NCBI RefSeq assembly: GCF_004217545.1
Contig: NZ_SHKY01000001.1
Coordinates: forward strand, 1,674,001-1,738,000
Length of the DNA: 64,000 nt
Direction of reading: 5' to 3'
Source of the DNA: Krasilnikovia cinnamomea
GTDB taxonomy: Bacteria; Actinomycetota; Actinomycetes; Mycobacteriales; Micromonosporaceae
The number at the start of each line of letters is the position of its first letter. Position 1 is the stretch's first letter. Below the pieces are notes generated by a model. The model saw only the letters and a list, made by a program, of their open reading frames with translations. It was not told where the DNA came from and did not search any database. Position numbers and translations under genes: made by a program. Shown in pieces: positions 62,205-64,000 of the stretch.

Positions 62205-62252
62205 CGGCGCCTCACTCCTGTCGTCTCGCACCCACGGTGCGTGGTGTGGACA

Positions 62253-62266
62253 CGTTACTGCCGTTA
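62253..62266 (-). promoter_or_regulatory. Direct TAACG repeat resembling an MtrA site
   Basis: CGTTA-n4-CGTTA on the + strand (TAACG-n4-TAACG on the gene strand), 49 bases before the sepIVA-like start. MtrA sites are pairs of GTAAC-like repeats; the match is partial. Confidence 0.35.
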
Positions 62267-62321
62267 ATGATGAGGCGGGGAGGGGCTCGCCGCTCGATCA
62301 CCGTCGGCGCGTCGGGCGCGC

Positions 62322-62801
62322 TCAGCCCTGGCGCAGCCGCGCCGCCAGCCGCTCGCCGATGACGTCCGGCAGGTACGCCGACGCGTCACCGCCCCACTTC
62401 ACGACGTCCTTGACCAGGCTGGACGAGAGGAATGAATACAGCGGGTTGGTCGGCATGAACAACGTCTCGACACCGGAGAGGCCGATGTTCATCTGCGCCA
62501 TCTGCAGTTCGTAGTCGAAGTCGCTGACCGCGCGCAGCCCCTTGACCACGACCGCCGCGTGCTGGGAGCGGCAGAAGTCGACCAGCAGGCCGTGGAACGA
62601 CTCGACCCGTACGTTGCCGTACTTCGCGGTCACCTCGCGCAGCATGTCCAGGCGTTCCTCGACCGTGAACAGGCCGCTCTTCGACTGGTTGATGAGTACA
62701 CCGACGATGACCTCGTCGAAGAGCCGGCTCGCCCGGCCGATGATGTCCAGATGCCCGTTGGTCACCGGGTCGAAGGAGCCGGGACAGACCGCACGTCTCA
62801 T
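62322..62801 (-). CDS. coaD: Phosphopantetheine adenylyltransferase
   Basis: A 159-residue CoaD (coenzyme A synthesis). RRAVCPGSFDPVTNGHLDII has the T/HxGH motif. VLINQSKSGLFTVEERL, FCRSQHAAVVVKGLRAVSDF, and SSLVKDVVKWGGD follow. ATG at 62801 overlaps the stop of rsmD by four bases, the usual rsmD-coaD pair. Confidence 0.97.
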   Translation of the reverse strand: MRRAVCPGSFDPVTNGHLDIIGRASRLFDEVIVGVLINQSKSGLFTVEERLDMLREVTAKYGNVRVESFHGLLVDFCRSQHAAVVVKGLRAVSDFDYELQMAQMNIGLSGVETLFMPTNPLYSFLSSSLVKDVVKWGGDASAYLPDVIGERLAARLRQG

Positions 62802-63373
62802 GATCGGCGACCGTACCAAAGAGTGGTCTCGCCGTAGCGGCGGCTGCGCTCCGCGGCGATCCCGTCCACCCAGGCCAGTGGCTCCCCGCGCACCGCGGTA
62901 CGGGTGGATCGCTCGATCGCCACCACCGCGCCGGTCGCCAGCCAGCCGTTCTCCACCAGCGCCCGCTGCATGTCGGCCACCTCCTCGTCGCCCAGCGCGT
63001 ACGGCGGGTCGGCGAAGACCACGTCGTACGGGCCGCCCTCGGGCGGGGCCGCGAGTACCTGGGCGACCTTGCCCGTGACCAGCCGCGCGGCCGTGCCGAC
63101 ACGCAGCGCCACGACGTTGTCACGGATGATCCGGGCCGCCCGGCCGTCGGCCTCGACCAGCAGCGCGAAGGCCGCTCCCCGGGAGAGTGCCTCCAGGCCG
63201 ACCGCACCCGATCCGGCGTACAGGTCGGCGAAGCGGGCGCCCTCGAGGTCCGTCAGGGCCTCCACGGAGCTGAAGAACGCTTCCCGGACGCGGTCGGACG
63301 TCGGCCGGGTCTGCGCGCCGGCCGGTGCGGCCAGCCGGCGACCGCCGTGGGCGCCGGCGATGATCCTGGTCAT
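62798..63373 (-). CDS. rsmD: 16S rRNA (guanine-N2) methyltransferase RsmD
   Basis: A 191-residue RsmD that methylates G966 of 16S rRNA. MTRIIAGAHGGRRLAAPAG, SDRVREAFFSSVEAL, FADLYAGSGAVGLEALSRGA (SAM loop) and VVFADPPYALG (DPPY catalytic motif) are clear. Four-base overlap with coaD. Confidence 0.97.
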   Translation of the reverse strand: MTRIIAGAHGGRRLAAPAGAQTRPTSDRVREAFFSSVEALTDLEGARFADLYAGSGAVGLEALSRGAAFALLVEADGRAARIIRDNVVALRVGTAARLVTGKVAQVLAAPPEGGPYDVVFADPPYALGDEEVADMQRALVENGWLATGAVVAIERSTRTAVRGEPLAWVDGIAAERSRRYGETTLWYGRRS

Positions 63374-63547
63374 GGCCCCTCTCGCGGGTGTGCGACTACC
63401 AGTCTGACGCTACTGCACCGGCCCGCCCCGAAGTGCGGCGCCGGCCCGGGCCCCCGGACGGACATGCCGGTCTCGACCCGATCGAGGTCGGAAAGATCCG
63501 CAATGGAGGGCCAGATCCACCTTCCCGGGCGGATTCGCGCAAGGGGA

Positions 63548-63564
63548 GGTTCCCCGCCGGAACC
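63548..63564. repeat. Inverted repeat GGTTCC-n5-GGAACC
   Basis: Perfect six-base arms. It lies 334 bases before the exported protein start; role unknown. Confidence 0.4.
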
Positions 63565-63592
63565 CCCACATAGCCGGACGAGTCATGTCGAC

Positions 63593-63632
63593 CGCATTTA
63601 CGGCGGAGCGCCCGTATTCGTCCGTAAATGCG
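63593..63632. promoter_or_regulatory. 11-base inverted repeat CGCATTTACGG ... CCGTAAATGCG
   Basis: Perfect arms (63593-63603, 63622-63632) around an 18-base spacer. AT-rich arms and wide spacing suggest two operator half-sites for a dimeric regulator rather than a terminator. Confidence 0.55.
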
Positions 63633-63897
63633 CGGCCGAAAGAGGGGTCGTCATCGATACGCACCGCATTGGCGACACTGCACTCGGTGGAGAAAAGATC
63701 TCAGGCACGCATCAACAGCCTTAAGCCTCGCTGAGAGGTTCCACAGTGGCACAGCAATGGTTATGGTCATGCCCCTGTGGCGCCGAAACGCCGGCGACAC
63801 GACGACGTGGGGAGGCGTCGTCCGCGGGACCGTCCATCCGCGACATCGCCGCCCTCCGCGACCCGTACCCCTTCTCCTCCTTCCTCCAGGAGTACGC

Positions 63898-64000
63898 GTG
63901 AAGCTGTTCAAGTCGCCGCTGCGCCGCAGCACGGCCGCGCTGGCCGGCACGTTCCTCGGACTTGCCGGGGTCGTGGTCTTCGCCGCCCCCGCCAGTGCCC
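63898..64000 (+). CDS. Exported protein, N-terminus only (runs off window)
   Basis: GTG at 63898 with AGGAG six bases upstream. The 34 visible residues (MKLFKSPLRRSTAALAG, then FLGLAGVVVFAAPASA) form a signal peptide with a likely cleavage after ASA. Nothing can be said about the mature protein. Confidence 0.8.
   Translation, partial: MKLFKSPLRRSTAALAGTFLGLAGVVVFAAPASA

Larger units (their letters stand above)
63374..63897. other. Promoter/leader region between rsmD and an exported protein gene
   Basis: About 520 bases with no supported gene. It contains two inverted repeats listed separately, AT-richer DNA around 63650-63720, and an AGGAG ribosome site at 63888-63892 for the gene at 63898. 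I looked for a c-di-AMP riboswitch before this exported-protein gene and could not support one. Confidence 0.5.

Noticed and set aside
63374..63897. c-di-AMP riboswitch before the exported protein
   Set aside because: Expected conserved elements of the ydaO class could not be found; only simple inverted repeats are seen.

Overview
The window is chromosomal DNA of a very GC-rich actinomycete. Gene content and order (comM-dprA-xerC; rpsP-khpA-rimM-trmD-rplS-lepB-rnhB; ffh, glnD-glnB-amtB, ftsY, smc; mutM-rnc-plsX-rpmF-DUF177-sepIVA-coaD-rsmD) and many GTG starts suggest Micromonosporaceae (Actinoplanes/Micromonospora-like). The family assignment is an inference. I saw no rRNA, tRNA or CRISPR array.

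Layout. 1-1853: comM end and dprA. 1854-4197: a small accessory patch with an AlpA-type HTH protein, two coupled small Cys-motif proteins, a GntR regulator and several short palindromes. 4198-8647: xerC, a PLP enzyme, an M23 peptidase without its own stop, DUF2469, rnhB and a Nudix gene. 8690-13081: two signal peptidases and the rpsP-to-rplS translation operon. 13291-17189: DUF402, proS, an amidohydrolase and a Uma2 protein. 17370-18932: ffh. 19119-34781: a surface-glycan cluster (Stealth, nucleotide-sugar dehydrogenase, acyltransferase, GtrA/GtrB/polytopic triad, glycosyltransferases, WecB, methyltransferase). 34872-38955: glnD-glnB-amtB with a GlnR-like box. 39178-41181: a phosphotransferase-fold gene and ftsY. 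41342-49857: PhoD, a toxin-antitoxin pair, DinB, CbiZ, an ECF sigma/membrane partner/lipoprotein operon, an IS200/IS605 element and a HAD gene. 49915-53496: smc. 53773-56779: a small coiled-coil gene, a long structured intergenic region, then a PelF-type glycosyltransferase with a coupled small protein. 56715-63373: mutM to rsmD. 63898-64000: start of an exported protein.

How the genes work together. The housekeeping genes cover DNA uptake, chromosome dimer resolution and condensation, SRP targeting (Ffh, FtsY, two LepB), ribosome maturation, nitrogen sensing and lipid/CoA synthesis. Accessory blocks sit between genes that are often neighbours in actinobacteria (dprA/xerC, ffh/glnD, ftsY/smc, smc/mutM). 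The 16-kb glycan cluster encodes WecB plus a WecC-like dehydrogenase, which together would give UDP-ManNAcA. It also holds a lipid-linked sugar decoration triad.

The most unusual items are these. The ECF operon has a membrane partner and a lipoprotein that carry the same C-terminal domain, and two identically spaced promoter-like boxes lie upstream. The IS605-type element has a decayed tnpA and intact tnpB, and its right end supplies the stop codon of the neighbouring HAD gene. The Cys-motif gene pair is divergently arranged from an AlpA-type regulator across palindromes.
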